Origin: an uncultured Bacilli bacterium
GTDB taxonomy: Bacteria > Bacillota_I > Bacilli_A > RF39 > UBA660
Length of the DNA: 54,282 nt
Direction: 5' to 3'
Assembly (NCBI GenBank): GCA_934163035.1
Contig: CAKPJX010000008.1
Location: 1 to 54,282, forward strand
The first letter of the stretch is position 1. Every line of letters starts with the position of its first letter. The translations under genes and the position numbers were made by a program. Shown piece after piece: positions 1 to 9,469 of the stretch. Under the pieces are notes generated by a model. It had not been told where the DNA came from, searched no databases, and saw nothing but the letters and a program-made list of their open reading frames with translations.

Positions 1-3
1 AGC

Positions 4-21
4 CAATGCATAATTGCATTG
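4..21. repeat. Short perfect inverted repeat (7-bp arms)
   Basis: CAATGCA and TGCATTG flank a 4-base TAAT loop, and the outer bases pair again after one mismatch. It lies just beyond the htpG stop. It could be part of a terminator for htpG, but the T-tract that would follow it on the minus strand is off the window. Confidence 0.4.
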
Positions 22-98
22 ACTACTTAAATAATTATCACTTATTTGTGTCTACACACACTATTTGACAATTATCCAGTTTACACCTCAGCTAACTC

Positions 99-1988
99 TT
101 ATTTAGAAATAAATTCACAAACTAAATTAGAAATATCAGTAGGATCATCTATAGGTAATCCTGCTATCATTCTACCCTCTGCATATAATATTTTACAATA
201 TTTATTAAAGACATCTTTATCATTCTTATACAAACTAATTAACTTATCCTTAATTGGATGGTTCTCATTAATTTCTAGTACTAACTCTGCTTTAATACCC
301 ATTTGATTAGGCATAGCATCAAATACCTTTTGCATTTCAATAGAAACATCACCTTCACTAGTTAAACATAGTGGATGAGACTTCAACTTATTAGTAAATC
401 TAACTTCCCTAACTTCACCAATAACTTTCTTCATAGTCTCTAACATAGAAGAATTATCTTCATTAACTTTCTTTACATTTTCCTTATCTTCATCAGTATC
501 TAAATCTAGATTACCATTTTCAATGTTAATGAACTTCTTACCATCATAATCTACTATTGCTGTAAGTGTAAACTCATCAACATAATCAGTCAAATATAAA
601 ATATCAAAATCTCTATCTCTAACTTGTTCTACTTGTGGTAAAGAAGCAATCTTTTTAATAGATGAACCAGATGCATAATAAATCTTATCTTGATCATCCT
701 TCATATTATCAACATACTCTTTTAATGTAATAAGTCTCTCTTTTTTAGCAGAATAAAACATAACCAAATCTTTTAATTTATCTTTATCTTGACCAAAATT
801 ATTGTAAACACCATATTTTAATTGTACACCAAATGTTTTAAAGAAAGATATATATTTATCTCTATCATCTTTTAACATTTTTTCTAGTTCTCTACGAACT
901 TTACTCTCTATATTTTTAGCAATCAATTTCAAATTGTGTGATTCTTGTAAAGTTTCACGAGAAATATTTAAAGGTAAATCTTCTGTATCAACTACTCCCT
1001 TTATAAAACTAAAATAATCAGGTAATAGTTCACTACATTTATCCATTATTAATACACCATTAGAATATAGGCTAAGTCCCTTTTCATAATCTTGTGTATA
1101 ATAATCATATGGAGCATGACTTGGTATAAAAAGTAATGATTTATATGAACACATTCCCTCTACTGAAGATGAAATAACTTTTATTGGCTTATCATAATCA
1201 TTAAACTTATCCATATAAAAATTATCATAATCATCATCACTTACATCAGCTTTATTCTTCTTCCATATAGGAACCATACTATTTAAAACTTCAGTCTCTA
1301 AAACATCCTCATATTCTTTCTTTTTCTCATCCTTTAAATGATGATGCATAACTTCCATCTTTATTGGAAAACTAATATAATCAGAATACTTTTTAACTAA
1401 ATTCTTTAATTCAACTTCATCCAAGTATTTACTATAATCATCTGTATCAGTATCCTCTTTAATATGAAGTACAATTTCAGTACCATTATCCTTCTTCTTA
1501 GCCTTTTTTATAGTATAACCATCTATACCTTCACTTTCCCAAACATAACTATCATCACTATCTATCGATTTAGAAGTAACTTTTATATTATCACTAACCA
1601 TAAAAGCAGAATAAAAACCAACACCAAATTGACCAATAATAGAAGTCTTTTCTTCCTTACTCATATTCTCTTTAAAAGCAAGTGAACCACTCTTCGCAAT
1701 AGTACCTAAATTACTCTCTAATTCCTCTTTAGTCATACCACAACCAGTATCAGTAATAGTAATTAACCTTTTATCTTTATCATAAGATAAATGTATTAAT
1801 AAATCATCCTTTGCTACCTTAACACTCTTATCAGTTAAAGATCTATAATACAACTTATCTAGTGCATCACTAGCATTAGATATTAACTCCCTTAAAAATA
1901 TATCCTTATTTGTATAAATAGAATTAATCATTAAATCTAATAATCTCTTAGATTCAGATTTAAACTCTCTCTTTTCCAAATTATTCAT
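99..1988 (-). CDS. htpG: HtpG, Hsp90-family chaperone
   Basis: Bacterial Hsp90: an ATP-driven homodimeric cytosolic chaperone. At 629 aa it is full length for the family. The N-terminal GHKL ATPase motifs are present: NASDALDKL near residue 39, DTGCGMT near residue 80, GTIAKSG, and the lid motif GQFGVGFYSAF near residue 120. The middle domain carries the NISRETLQ motif and the C-terminal dimerisation domain is complete. ATG follows AAGGAG at 7-8 nt. The gene is preceded by a CIRCE operator and a strong promoter, so it is predicted to be heat-induced through HrcA; in Bacillus subtilis htpG is not in the CIRCE regulon. No partner gene is co-transcribed. Identification is near certain. Confidence 0.97.
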   Translation of the reverse strand: MNNLEKREFKSESKRLLDLMINSIYTNKDIFLRELISNASDALDKLYYRSLTDKSVKVAKDDLLIHLSYDKDKRLITITDTGCGMTKEELESNLGTIAKSGSLAFKENMSKEEKTSIIGQFGVGFYSAFMVSDNIKVTSKSIDSDDSYVWESEGIDGYTIKKAKKKDNGTEIVLHIKEDTDTDDYSKYLDEVELKNLVKKYSDYISFPIKMEVMHHHLKDEKKKEYEDVLETEVLNSMVPIWKKNKADVSDDDYDNFYMDKFNDYDKPIKVISSSVEGMCSYKSLLFIPSHAPYDYYTQDYEKGLSLYSNGVLIMDKCSELLPDYFSFIKGVVDTEDLPLNISRETLQESHNLKLIAKNIESKVRRELEKMLKDDRDKYISFFKTFGVQLKYGVYNNFGQDKDKLKDLVMFYSAKKERLITLKEYVDNMKDDQDKIYYASGSSIKKIASLPQVEQVRDRDFDILYLTDYVDEFTLTAIVDYDGKKFINIENGNLDLDTDEDKENVKKVNEDNSSMLETMKKVIGEVREVRFTNKLKSHPLCLTSEGDVSIEMQKVFDAMPNQMGIKAELVLEINENHPIKDKLISLYKNDKDVFNKYCKILYAEGRMIAGLPIDDPTDISNLVCEFISK

Positions 1989-2012
1989 CTCCTTAAAATA
2001 ATGTATAAATTA

Positions 2013-2041
2013 TATATACCACTATTTTTAGCAGTTGTCAA
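2013..2041 (-). promoter_or_regulatory. Sigma-A promoter of htpG
   Basis: On the minus strand TTGACA (2041-2036), 17 nt, then TATATA (2018-2013), with TGG forming an extended -10. The -35 lies inside the CIRCE element, so bound HrcA would block polymerase. Confidence 0.75.
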
Positions 2042-2054
2042 ATGTAAGTGCTAA
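2028..2054. promoter_or_regulatory. CIRCE operator (HrcA site) upstream of htpG
   Basis: TTAGCAGTT, a 9-nt spacer, then AAGTGCTAA. It fits the 9-9-9 CIRCE layout (TTAGCACTC-N9-GAGTGCTAA) with one mismatch in each arm. It overlaps the htpG -35 box and the stop codon of the upstream gene. A second, closer copy precedes clpB in this window, which supports the call. Confidence 0.85.
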
Positions 2055-3052
2055 TTAATATCAATAATATCTTTCATACTATCAGAATCTAAATCTAAAT
2101 ATTTATTTATACCCTCTAAAATATTATTGTCAATTTTACTAATAAACTTTATACTACCATCAGTTATTAACTTCCATTCTAATATCTTTATAGAATCCCC
2201 CTCAATAACTTTCAAACCATCTTTATCATATCCAAAACATAAATAATACTTATTACCAAATAATCTAATCTTAGTAAATTCAATAAATTTTTCCAGTCTT
2301 ATATTCTTAATTATGACATAAAAATATAATTCTATAGCAGCATCATCTATACTACAATATAAATTAAGAATTTTTTTACTATGAATATATTCCAATATTA
2401 TTATACGTTCATTAATAATACCAAAATATTTACCATTAACCATCTCTAAATAATTAATCTTTATATCGCTAGCATAATTCAAACACTTACTATTAAATAA
2501 CTTATCAAGATCATCATTAAACAAATCAAAACATACAGATTTATTATATTTAATATCAAAATCCTCATCATTTAAAATAATTAATATCTCATTACATAAT
2601 TCTCTCATAATATTAGGGACATGTTCAAATAAAATAACCAAACTTTCAAACATAAAGTTCCACTCTTTTGGAATATATCTTGTTGCTACAAAAGTCAAAT
2701 CATCTCCACCGCCATGATAAGTAATTTCCAAAATATATGAGTCAATATTTTTATTTCTCAAATCAAAGATCTTATTCTTATATTTTTCCCTATATGTTCC
2801 AAAAGTCTCTAATATATGATTAACTAAATATATATTTACAAATTGATAACAAACATAATCTTCTATTCTATTAACATTATCAACTGCATCAATTGGAATA
2901 AACATAATCTTAAATTTTTCTATTTTTTTATTAAATACTAAAGCTATATAAAAATTATTCTTATTATAATTTTTAATATTTAAATCAAGTACTACTAATT
3001 CTTTTCTATTTTTTAAATACTTCTTTATACTACTAAAAATTTTAGTGTTCAT
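2051..3052 (-). CDS. Protein of unknown function, 333 aa
   Basis: I do not recognise this protein. It has no signal peptide or clear membrane segment and appears cytosolic and alpha/beta. It is rich in Ile, Asn, Asp and Lys, with a distinctive HGGGDDLTF stretch near residue 115 followed by an aromatic segment. ATG follows GGGGAGG with good spacing. The TAG stop lies inside the CIRCE element of htpG, so it probably ends before a separately promoted htpG; no terminator is visible between them. A terminator of the next gene upstream lies at 3091-3118, so it is probably monocistronic. Confidence 0.7.
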   Translation of the reverse strand: MNTKIFSSIKKYLKNRKELVVLDLNIKNYNKNNFYIALVFNKKIEKFKIMFIPIDAVDNVNRIEDYVCYQFVNIYLVNHILETFGTYREKYKNKIFDLRNKNIDSYILEITYHGGGDDLTFVATRYIPKEWNFMFESLVILFEHVPNIMRELCNEILIILNDEDFDIKYNKSVCFDLFNDDLDKLFNSKCLNYASDIKINYLEMVNGKYFGIINERIIILEYIHSKKILNLYCSIDDAAIELYFYVIIKNIRLEKFIEFTKIRLFGNKYYLCFGYDKDGLKVIEGDSIKILEWKLITDGSIKFISKIDNNILEGINKYLDLDSDSMKDIIDIN

Positions 3053-3090
3053 AATCCTCCCCTATACAACATCAAAGATAATTTTATCAA

Positions 3091-3118
3091 AATAAAAGGA
3101 CTATTTCTAGTATAGTCC
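3091..3118 (-). terminator. Rho-independent terminator of the LPATG surface gene
   Basis: On the minus strand GGACTAT, a short loop, ATAGTCC, then TTTTATTTT. It lies just after the stop of the 886-aa surface protein. Confidence 0.75.
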
Positions 3119-3146
3119 AAAATAAACCTATAATATTTACATTCTT

Positions 3147-5807
3147 TTACATATTACTACTATGATTCATTCTATAAGTCATAAAGAATATTGAAGCATC
3201 TACTATTATTAAAAGCCCAAATATCGTATAAAATATTGTACCAGTATCACCTGTAGCAGGAAGTAATATATATCTTTTTAATATAATAGAATCACTATCA
3301 ATATAATGGTTATCATCATAATAAACTCTAAGATAATAATCTATTCTCTCTCCCTCTTCCAGATTCTCAGTCGTTGTTAGAGTCGAAGGATTATCAACTA
3401 CTCCTATAAGTCTATCATCTGTTTTATCATATCTTTCAATTTTTACTGGAGTAAAGTTAGTTTCCCATTCAATTTCAAACATTCCAAAAGCATCTTGTTT
3501 TTTAATAGTTGGCTGTTTTGTAAATTTATAATCATAAACACAAGTACATGTATATACTACATCATCTTTTACTATGGTATCATTATTTATATCAACATCC
3601 CAAACGCCACTTAGATAACCATCATTAGGAATAACTTCTGGAACATCATTTAACTTATATTGAGCATCATCCCATTTACCAGTTTCACTATTGTATACGC
3701 CACTATTATACTTAATAACTATATCATTATTAGTTAAAGTTTTAGCAAACACACCATTAACAACTTTATAAGTAATAGTCTTTTGATATTTATCTGGTAT
3801 GCCATCACCATTAGCATCAGTAGCATAACTTATTAATATCTTATGATTACTCTTTATATTTTCAAAATTATAACTTCCGCTAGTAAAGTCAATATACTCA
3901 TCATCAACAACAACAGTATCTATAGTGTAACCAACTTCTTCACCAAAAGTTACTGTATGACTTTTATTATAATAAAATGAGGAAACATCATTAAAGAAAG
4001 CCGTACCATCCTTTATTTTTTCTATTTCTATATTAAATTGTTTTAACGTACCAGAAGCCATATAAATAACATCATGATCTCCCATTTTAAAAGTATATTT
4101 AGCATCAAGAGTGAATGGATTATTGCCTTGAAACCAACCAGCAAAGTCATAACCTTCCATAACCTCAGCATCTATTGTAACTTCTTCACCATACTCATAA
4201 GTGCCATCACCAGATACTGATTTAATACCAACATCTATCTCCAAAATAACATTATAGCTATTTATCTTCCAATTAGCTACATACGATCTGTTAGAAGTAC
4301 TACCTTTAGGTATTACTACATCAATAGTAGCTGAATCAAGGCCAGTACCAGTCCACCCCATAAAAGTATATCCAACTCTTGTTGGATTAACAAGTGTGAT
4401 ATCTTCACTTTCAACTGTATATGACGAAGGATTGCCAGAAGCAGTACCATCATTATAATCATAAGTAATACTATAGTTTTCTAAAGTCCAAGTAGCAATA
4501 ACTGTCATATCAGATTTAATATTTGAAATATCCTTATCCCATCCAGAAAACTTATACCCAAGACGTGAAGGTGCCGTTATAGAAGCAGTAGCATCACCAC
4601 CATCAAGAATTGAGACATCACCTAAACTATTACCAAAGCCATCAGAAAATGACACTGTGTAAATCTTCTTATAAACAGCAGTATAGATCTTATCACCTTC
4701 AACAGTAGAAACACTACTATCCCAGCCAATAAATTTATATCCAGAACGTGAAGGCGTAGGAACATTAATTTTATCAGCTGTTGTACCATAGTCATAAGAG
4801 GTTGGTCCAGCAAGAATCTTTCCATCATAATCCCTAAAAGTAATAGAATATTTTTTCAACGTCTCTGTATAAGTCGCAACATAAACAATATCATCAACCA
4901 AATAATTAACTCCACCATTATCAACATCAGTAGACCATCCAGAAAAAGTATAATCATGAGAAACACTACTAGCCCTAGTCGGATTACTAGGCTTAGAAAT
5001 ACTATCCAAAGAAGTTTTATAATCATAAGTGGTCATATCTTTCAAAACATTACCATTATAATCAAGATAAGTAACATTAAACTTAGGATTTATATCAACA
5101 AGAAGTTGGTGAACAGGACACTTTTTTTCTTCATCCTTCTTTAACCCAGAACACCAAGTGAAATCACCTATGCTAGCATCCTTCGGTGCATAAACAGTAT
5201 TCGAATTCCACTTAGCACAAGAAGTACCAGTTTCTGTACTGGAAGTGTTCCCATATTTATAGCAAAAAACGTTAGTTGAACTGGATGAATTAATTACCAT
5301 ATTATCTACAGAGTTTGTAACATTACTCTTATTCATCACAATAGAATAAACTTTATCAGTTTCTGGAATTTTATACCTAATAGTAGCACGAAATTTACCG
5401 GAACTATCCATATATCTAAACCAAGCCCCTGTTGATTTATCAGTTGCTTGTAATGATGTTCCTGAACCAGTACAAATTGTTCCACTTCCTGTATACTCAG
5501 AGTCAAATTTCTCACCAAAAACATTAACTCCACTAGTAACAGAATTATTTATCCTAACAACAATGTCTATCCATTGTTTATCATAAGAACCATGATTAAA
5601 CTCATAAAGTGTTGAATTACATGAATAATTAGTTGATAAAAAATTAGCTGAAGGTCTATACTTGCTATAATCAATACTATTAGTACTAATATCAACGTCA
5701 GCAAAAGAAGCTCTAAATATATATATAACTAAGAAAATAATAAGAATTAAAAATATTAAAAGTAGAAGTTTCTTTTTTGAAAAATTAATACTAATATTTT
5801 TCATCAT
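3147..5807 (-). CDS. InlB-repeat surface protein with LPATG sorting signal
   Basis: Large secreted protein, predicted to be linked to peptidoglycan by a sortase. A Lys-rich N-terminus and one hydrophobic segment (about residues 14-34) form the signal. A Cys-containing N-terminal domain follows, then several roughly 65-residue InlB_B / Listeria-Bacteroides-type repeats (about residues 250-590), recognisable by GYxFxGW plus YxxxW ends. A region with a GDGIPD calcium-type motif (DANGDGIPDKYQ) comes next. The C-terminus is LPATGD at about 849-854, a hydrophobic span and a short tail with one Arg. The longest ORF begins at TTG 5822, but that codon is part of GGAGG; ATG 5807, 7 nt after GGAGGT, is the likely start, giving 886 aa. 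It stands alone with its own promoter and terminator. A role in adhesion is inference. Confidence 0.88.
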   Translation of the reverse strand: MMKNISINFSKKKLLLLIFLILIIFLVIYIFRASFADVDISTNSIDYSKYRPSANFLSTNYSCNSTLYEFNHGSYDKQWIDIVVRINNSVTSGVNVFGEKFDSEYTGSGTICTGSGTSLQATDKSTGAWFRYMDSSGKFRATIRYKIPETDKVYSIVMNKSNVTNSVDNMVINSSSSTNVFCYKYGNTSSTETGTSCAKWNSNTVYAPKDASIGDFTWCSGLKKDEEKKCPVHQLLVDINPKFNVTYLDYNGNVLKDMTTYDYKTSLDSISKPSNPTRASSVSHDYTFSGWSTDVDNGGVNYLVDDIVYVATYTETLKKYSITFRDYDGKILAGPTSYDYGTTADKINVPTPSRSGYKFIGWDSSVSTVEGDKIYTAVYKKIYTVSFSDGFGNSLGDVSILDGGDATASITAPSRLGYKFSGWDKDISNIKSDMTVIATWTLENYSITYDYNDGTASGNPSSYTVESEDITLVNPTRVGYTFMGWTGTGLDSATIDVVIPKGSTSNRSYVANWKINSYNVILEIDVGIKSVSGDGTYEYGEEVTIDAEVMEGYDFAGWFQGNNPFTLDAKYTFKMGDHDVIYMASGTLKQFNIEIEKIKDGTAFFNDVSSFYYNKSHTVTFGEEVGYTIDTVVVDDEYIDFTSGSYNFENIKSNHKILISYATDANGDGIPDKYQKTITYKVVNGVFAKTLTNNDIVIKYNSGVYNSETGKWDDAQYKLNDVPEVIPNDGYLSGVWDVDINNDTIVKDDVVYTCTCVYDYKFTKQPTIKKQDAFGMFEIEWETNFTPVKIERYDKTDDRLIGVVDNPSTLTTTENLEEGERIDYYLRVYYDDNHYIDSDSIILKRYILLPATGDTGTIFYTIFGLLIIVDASIFFMTYRMNHSSNM

Positions 5808-5852
5808 AGATACTACCTCCAAATAAGTTTATACTATACTAATCATATACAA

Positions 5853-5881
5853 ATTATAAAACAAAGGCACTAATTTTACAA
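5853..5881 (-). promoter_or_regulatory. Probable sigma-A promoter of the LPATG surface gene
   Basis: On the minus strand TTGTAA (5881-5876), 17 nt, TATAAT (5858-5853), about 45 nt before the ATG. Confidence 0.55.
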
Positions 5882-5973
5882 TATTTTATTTAACAGCAAA
5901 ATTACATGAAAAACGTATATATAAACTAATCAGATAAAAATAAACATCATACATTAAATTGAGGAGGGAAATT

Positions 5974-6540
5974 ATGAGTTGTAATAAAAAACCATATCAA
6001 TTCAATAACTGTTTTCCTGTAGGACCTACTGGACCCACTGGACCTACAGGACCAACTGGACCCACTGGACCAACTGGATCAACTGGGCCAACTGGACCTA
6101 CGGGGCCAGCCGGTACAGGTGAAATAAGTTCTTTTGGTAGCAAATATGACACAACTGAAAATACTATTGTTCTAACCGCAAACACCCAAAGCACCGTACC
6201 GCTTACTACAACAGGAACATTATCTGGCATAACAGGAGATAATGCTAATACATTAACAATAACCGAAAGTGGTACCTATAAAATAGACTACCTATTCCAA
6301 GGTTCATCATCAGTCGCTAGTACATTAAGTCTTGATGTAACAAATAATACCGTACTAATAAATGGTTCAACAATCACAAAAGATATAGAAGCAAGCAAAG
6401 ATGAAACTCTACAAGGAAGTATCATTACACAACTTCAAGAAGGAAGCGAGATAGCACTAGCCCTTGAATCAAGTGTAGGTGCTACCATAACACCAACAAG
6501 CGGAACAAGTGCTTACTTAAATATCATAAAATTATCTTAA
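5974..6540 (+). CDS. Collagen-like (GPT)n exosporium/BclA-type protein
   Basis: 188-aa protein with a short Cys-containing N-terminus (SCNKKPYQFNNCFPV), then an uninterrupted Gly-Pro-Thr collagen repeat of about 11 triplets, then a C-terminal beta-rich domain of about 130 residues. The order (short targeting segment, GXX stalk rich in Thr, compact C-terminal head) is that of BclA-type spore filament proteins, whose Thr residues are O-glycosylated and whose heads form TNF-like trimers. The spore location is inference, supported by cotJ genes in the window. The longest ORF starts at a TTG inside GAGGAGG; the ATG at 5974, 6 nt after GAGGAGG, is the start. A terminator follows. It is paired with the next collagen-like gene. 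Confidence 0.85.
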   Translation: MSCNKKPYQFNNCFPVGPTGPTGPTGPTGPTGPTGSTGPTGPTGPAGTGEISSFGSKYDTTENTIVLTANTQSTVPLTTTGTLSGITGDNANTLTITESGTYKIDYLFQGSSSVASTLSLDVTNNTVLINGSTITKDIEASKDETLQGSIITQLQEGSEIALALESSVGATITPTSGTSAYLNIIKLS

Positions 6541-6543
6541 ATT

Positions 6544-6567
6544 AAAGGTGCAAAAAGCACCTTTTTT
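6544..6567 (+). terminator. Rho-independent terminator
   Basis: AAAGGTGC, five A, GCACC, then a six-T run, directly after the first collagen-like gene. Confidence 0.9.
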
Positions 6568-6628
6568 AGTTAAATAAACATTCATCAATATTAAAAGAAC
6601 ATAAACTACCATATAAGGAAGTGAAAGC

Positions 6629-7633
6629 ATGAATTGTAAATTAAATAAAAATAAATATTCAAACCTCTGTCATCATAACTGCTATTTAATTGGACCTACT
6701 GGACCAACTGGACCTGCTGGCATAATTGGACCAACCGGGCCAACTGGACCTACTGGGCCAACTGGCAATCCTGGAAGCAGTGTAAATGTCTTAGGAACAT
6801 ATGATGATTATCAAAAATTTATCGATGAACATCCTGAAGGAAAAACAAACGAATCATACTTGGTTGATGGAAATTTATATGTATGGTCAAATAACAATCA
6901 TAATTGGACTAATGCTGGTAACATAAAAGGACCAAAAGGTGATACAGGGCCGCAAGGAATTCCCGGTCCACAAGGTATTCAAGGTGAAACAGGGCCAAGT
7001 GAAATTATCACAATAGATGGAGCAGAAACAATTGAACCAGATGAAGAGGCCCAAGTACTAGATGATTTTGAAAATAACATTCATCACCTAACATTTTATA
7101 TACCAAAAGGCAAACAAGGTGATCCAGGATTATTAAAAGATACAACACAAATGACATATCTAATAACATTCAACCATCAAACTACTGAAGATGGTATGAA
7201 AATAGAATCAAATACTAGATTACCAATAGAAAGAAAAGAATTAGATACTAATAATATCGTAACTCTAAATTCTAATGATAATACCATAAAATTCAATAGA
7301 TTAGGTTGTTATAAAGTATCATTTACAGTATCAGCCAAAATAATAAACGAAAATAGTTTTAATCCAAATAAAGATTTTATTACCATAGGTCTTAGATTAA
7401 TTAATACAGATAATATATATATAGGTAATAGTAAGTGGATATATAATAGTGAATATAATACTATAACAGGATCAGGCTTATTATCAATTAATGATATTAA
7501 TAATAACTATGAATTAGTAAACCTAAGTCCTAAAGAAATTTACTTAAATACTCCAGACATTATGTATATAAAATCAAACTCCTACTTCACAAATTGCTTA
7601 ATAACAATGACCATAGAATATGTTGCAAATTAA
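6629..7633 (+). CDS. Second collagen-like protein with two GXX segments
   Basis: 334 aa. The Cys/His-containing N-terminus (NLCHHNCYLIGPTG) resembles that of the preceding gene, followed by a GPT/GPA collagen stalk of about 13 triplets. An insert of about 45 residues follows, of the type seen in phage tail-fibre and exosporium stalks (TYDDYQKF, YLVDGNLYVWS). A second, more varied stalk follows (GPKGDTGPQG, GPQGIQGETG), then a C-terminal head of about 190 residues. ATG follows an AAGGAAG site. The shared N-terminal style suggests both proteins target the same structure, probably the outer spore surface. The head domain is different from that of the first gene. A phage receptor-binding origin of the stalk/insert is an alternative; no phage genes are nearby. 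Confidence 0.83.
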   Translation: MNCKLNKNKYSNLCHHNCYLIGPTGPTGPAGIIGPTGPTGPTGPTGNPGSSVNVLGTYDDYQKFIDEHPEGKTNESYLVDGNLYVWSNNNHNWTNAGNIKGPKGDTGPQGIPGPQGIQGETGPSEIITIDGAETIEPDEEAQVLDDFENNIHHLTFYIPKGKQGDPGLLKDTTQMTYLITFNHQTTEDGMKIESNTRLPIERKELDTNNIVTLNSNDNTIKFNRLGCYKVSFTVSAKIINENSFNPNKDFITIGLRLINTDNIYIGNSKWIYNSEYNTITGSGLLSINDINNNYELVNLSPKEIYLNTPDIMYIKSNSYFTNCLITMTIEYVAN

Positions 7634-7662
7634 AAAGGTCTTTCAAAATTGAAAGCCTTTTA
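7632..7662. terminator. Bidirectional terminator between convergent genes
   Basis: AAAGG, a one-base bulge, CTTTCAA, a two-base loop, then TTGAAAG and CCTTTT. It sits between the plus-strand collagen-like gene and the minus-strand zinc-ribbon gene, with A/T tracts on both sides. Confidence 0.75.
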
Positions 7663-7663
7663 A

Positions 7664-8689
7664 TTATGCCATAAAACCACTAAAGAAAGAGGCTATAACA
7701 TTATAAAATATAGGTCCAAGTATTAATACAACAATTGATAAACAAATAAAATTAAAATATATAAAAGAACTCTTATCATCATTATCAATATCAATATTAT
7801 AATTAATCAGTCCAATTAAAATCATAAATGCATAAATACCACCAATTGATGCAATAGCAAGTCCAAAGAATGAACTAATAAGAGCTAGAACCTGTCCTAC
7901 AAAAATAGCTACTACTAAAGGAACAAAAGCTGTTATAGTAGCACCAAGTAATCTAAACAAATTAGTCTTCTTCTTTAATATTATTGAACTAGCAAAATAA
8001 TAAACTAAAGCTATACCTATAAGTATTCCAGCAAACATAAATATATTAACAAATAAAATCTTAAAATAATTTATATTAGCTAATCTATCAACTTTCCATA
8101 CAACCTTATCAGAAAAAATTGGATTTACTCTAATAATATTCATAACTATAGCAAATAAACTTATAATTGACAAAACAATAGACATTATACCAAGCAATAT
8201 TCCTGTGTTCATAAGATCAAAATTAGCTTCTTCATCTCTATATTTATCAAAAGGTTTTAAAAATGAATTAATAAGATATGAAACATAATTTATTTTATCA
8301 GCAGGTACATTCTCTACAACTTTTTTTTCTTGTTTAGTATTAACTTGTGTAAAAGATTGATTAATATTGTTAACATTGACATCACTATTATCAATATTTT
8401 CATTATGTATAGTTTTATTACTATTAACACTAAATGGTCCCCTATTCTGACTAGCAGGAGCCCCAGATGCCATAAAAGCTACTAAGTCATTATTACTATT
8501 CTTGTTATTATTAGATTTCTTATTACTAGGTTTAGTAGTATTAACAACAAAATTAATAAAACTATTGCCTCCCTTTTTAGAAGCATGCAATCTCTTACCA
8601 CATCTTACACATCTTTTTGTACCTTTCATATTAATAGTTCCACAATTACGACATGTTATAATATCATCAAATGATCCACTATTATTCAT
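7664..8689 (-). CDS. Zinc-ribbon multi-pass membrane protein
   Basis: 341 aa. An N-terminal zinc ribbon (CRNC then CVRC, residues 13-32) is followed by a low-complexity Asn/Lys/Ser linker of about 90 residues. After it come four to six hydrophobic segments from about residue 165 to the end. This architecture (zinc ribbon, linker, Yip1- or DUF-type membrane block) is frequent in Firmicutes and has no assigned biochemical role. ATG follows AGAGGTG. The downstream gene begins 13 bp before its start on the same strand order (8703-9464 lies upstream), so the two are probably co-transcribed from the dehydrogenase side. Confidence 0.75.
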   Translation of the reverse strand: MNNSGSFDDIITCRNCGTINMKGTKRCVRCGKRLHASKKGGNSFINFVVNTTKPSNKKSNNNKNSNNDLVAFMASGAPASQNRGPFSVNSNKTIHNENIDNSDVNVNNINQSFTQVNTKQEKKVVENVPADKINYVSYLINSFLKPFDKYRDEEANFDLMNTGILLGIMSIVLSIISLFAIVMNIIRVNPIFSDKVVWKVDRLANINYFKILFVNIFMFAGILIGIALVYYFASSIILKKKTNLFRLLGATITAFVPLVVAIFVGQVLALISSFFGLAIASIGGIYAFMILIGLINYNIDIDNDDKSSFIYFNFICLSIVVLILGPIFYNVIASFFSGFMA

Positions 8690-8702
8690 CTAATCACCTC
8701 TA

Positions 8703-9464
8703 CTATTGACTTAATTCCCTACTATAATAAGTATATAAACCATTACTATCTAATTTAAAAGTATAAATATAATTATCTACATTATTACTAGTTTTACTAC
8801 TATCAGTAATTTCTTCATATATCTTTATTTCATTATTACTAATATCAACTTTTTCTAAAGTATATTTATAATTAGAAACACCAGAAATAGTTTTAGGATT
8901 TTTATTAGTAAGTAAAACATATGAATCAAGATCATCAACATAAGAATAGATTTCATTACTATAAATATCCGTTTTAATAATAGCTGATGTATTTATTTTA
9001 CTTGCATTACCAAAAATCTCTCTATATACTCTATCAACATCAGATAATTTAATCGATTTAGTTTTCTCATTGCAAGTATAATTATCCGGAATTTTATTAA
9101 CTGAAGAACACTCAACAGTAGAAAAATCACTAACTTTCAAATTTATATATACAAGTGACATTTTATTAGATTCAGTCATGTTACTAATTAGACTGCCTCT
9201 TTCATTTTGATACATCCAAAAAGGCTCACTACTATTAAAATCATGCACTTTACTATAAAGTGATTGAATCAAAACATCATCCTTAGATATTTCTACTAAC
9301 GTATTATTATTCTTAGGTGTCTTATCCCTATTTATAAGACCATATATACTAAAGAAAAGTATTAAAACTACTAAAAAGACTCCAAAAGCAAGAATACTAC
9401 TTTTATACTTTGAAAATTTAGAAGTTTTTTCTTCACTATTAGAAACAATATCATCGAATTTCAA
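8703..9464 (-). CDS. Single-pass membrane protein of unknown function
   Basis: About 253 aa: a short cytoplasmic N-terminus, one transmembrane helix (about residues 23-45) and an extracytoplasmic domain with two Cys about a dozen residues apart (VECSS and YTCNE) that could form a disulfide. No domain is recognised. The longest ORF would begin with GTG at 9473, but this GTG overlaps AAGGAG. TTG 9464, 8 nt after AAGGAG, is the better start. It begins 5 bp after the TGA of the dehydrogenase gene, so the two are in one operon. Confidence 0.72.
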   Translation of the reverse strand: MKFDDIVSNSEEKTSKFSKYKSSILAFGVFLVVLILFFSIYGLINRDKTPKNNNTLVEISKDDVLIQSLYSKVHDFNSSEPFWMYQNERGSLISNMTESNKMSLVYINLKVSDFSTVECSSVNKIPDNYTCNEKTKSIKLSDVDRVYREIFGNASKINTSAIIKTDIYSNEIYSYVDDLDSYVLLTNKNPKTISGVSNYKYTLEKVDISNNEIKIYEEITDSSKTSNNVDNYIYTFKLDSNGLYTYYSRELSQ

Positions 9465-9469
9465 TACTA

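Noticed and set aside
5961..6130. CRISPR-like repeat pattern in GGACCTACTGGACC units
   Set aside because: Nine-base units are contiguous without spacers and encode collagen triplets.
5997..6230. Antisense ORF rich in PVGPVGP opposite the first collagen-like gene
   Set aside because: It is the mirror of the GPT repeat DNA, has no ribosome site and lies wholly inside a well-supported gene.
6600..6608. CATAAACTA, a match to the sigma-K -10 CATANNNTA before the second collagen-like gene
   Set aside because: A start point there would fall on the ribosome-binding site, and no -35 at the right distance was seen. A similar CATACATTA before the first gene fails for the same reason.
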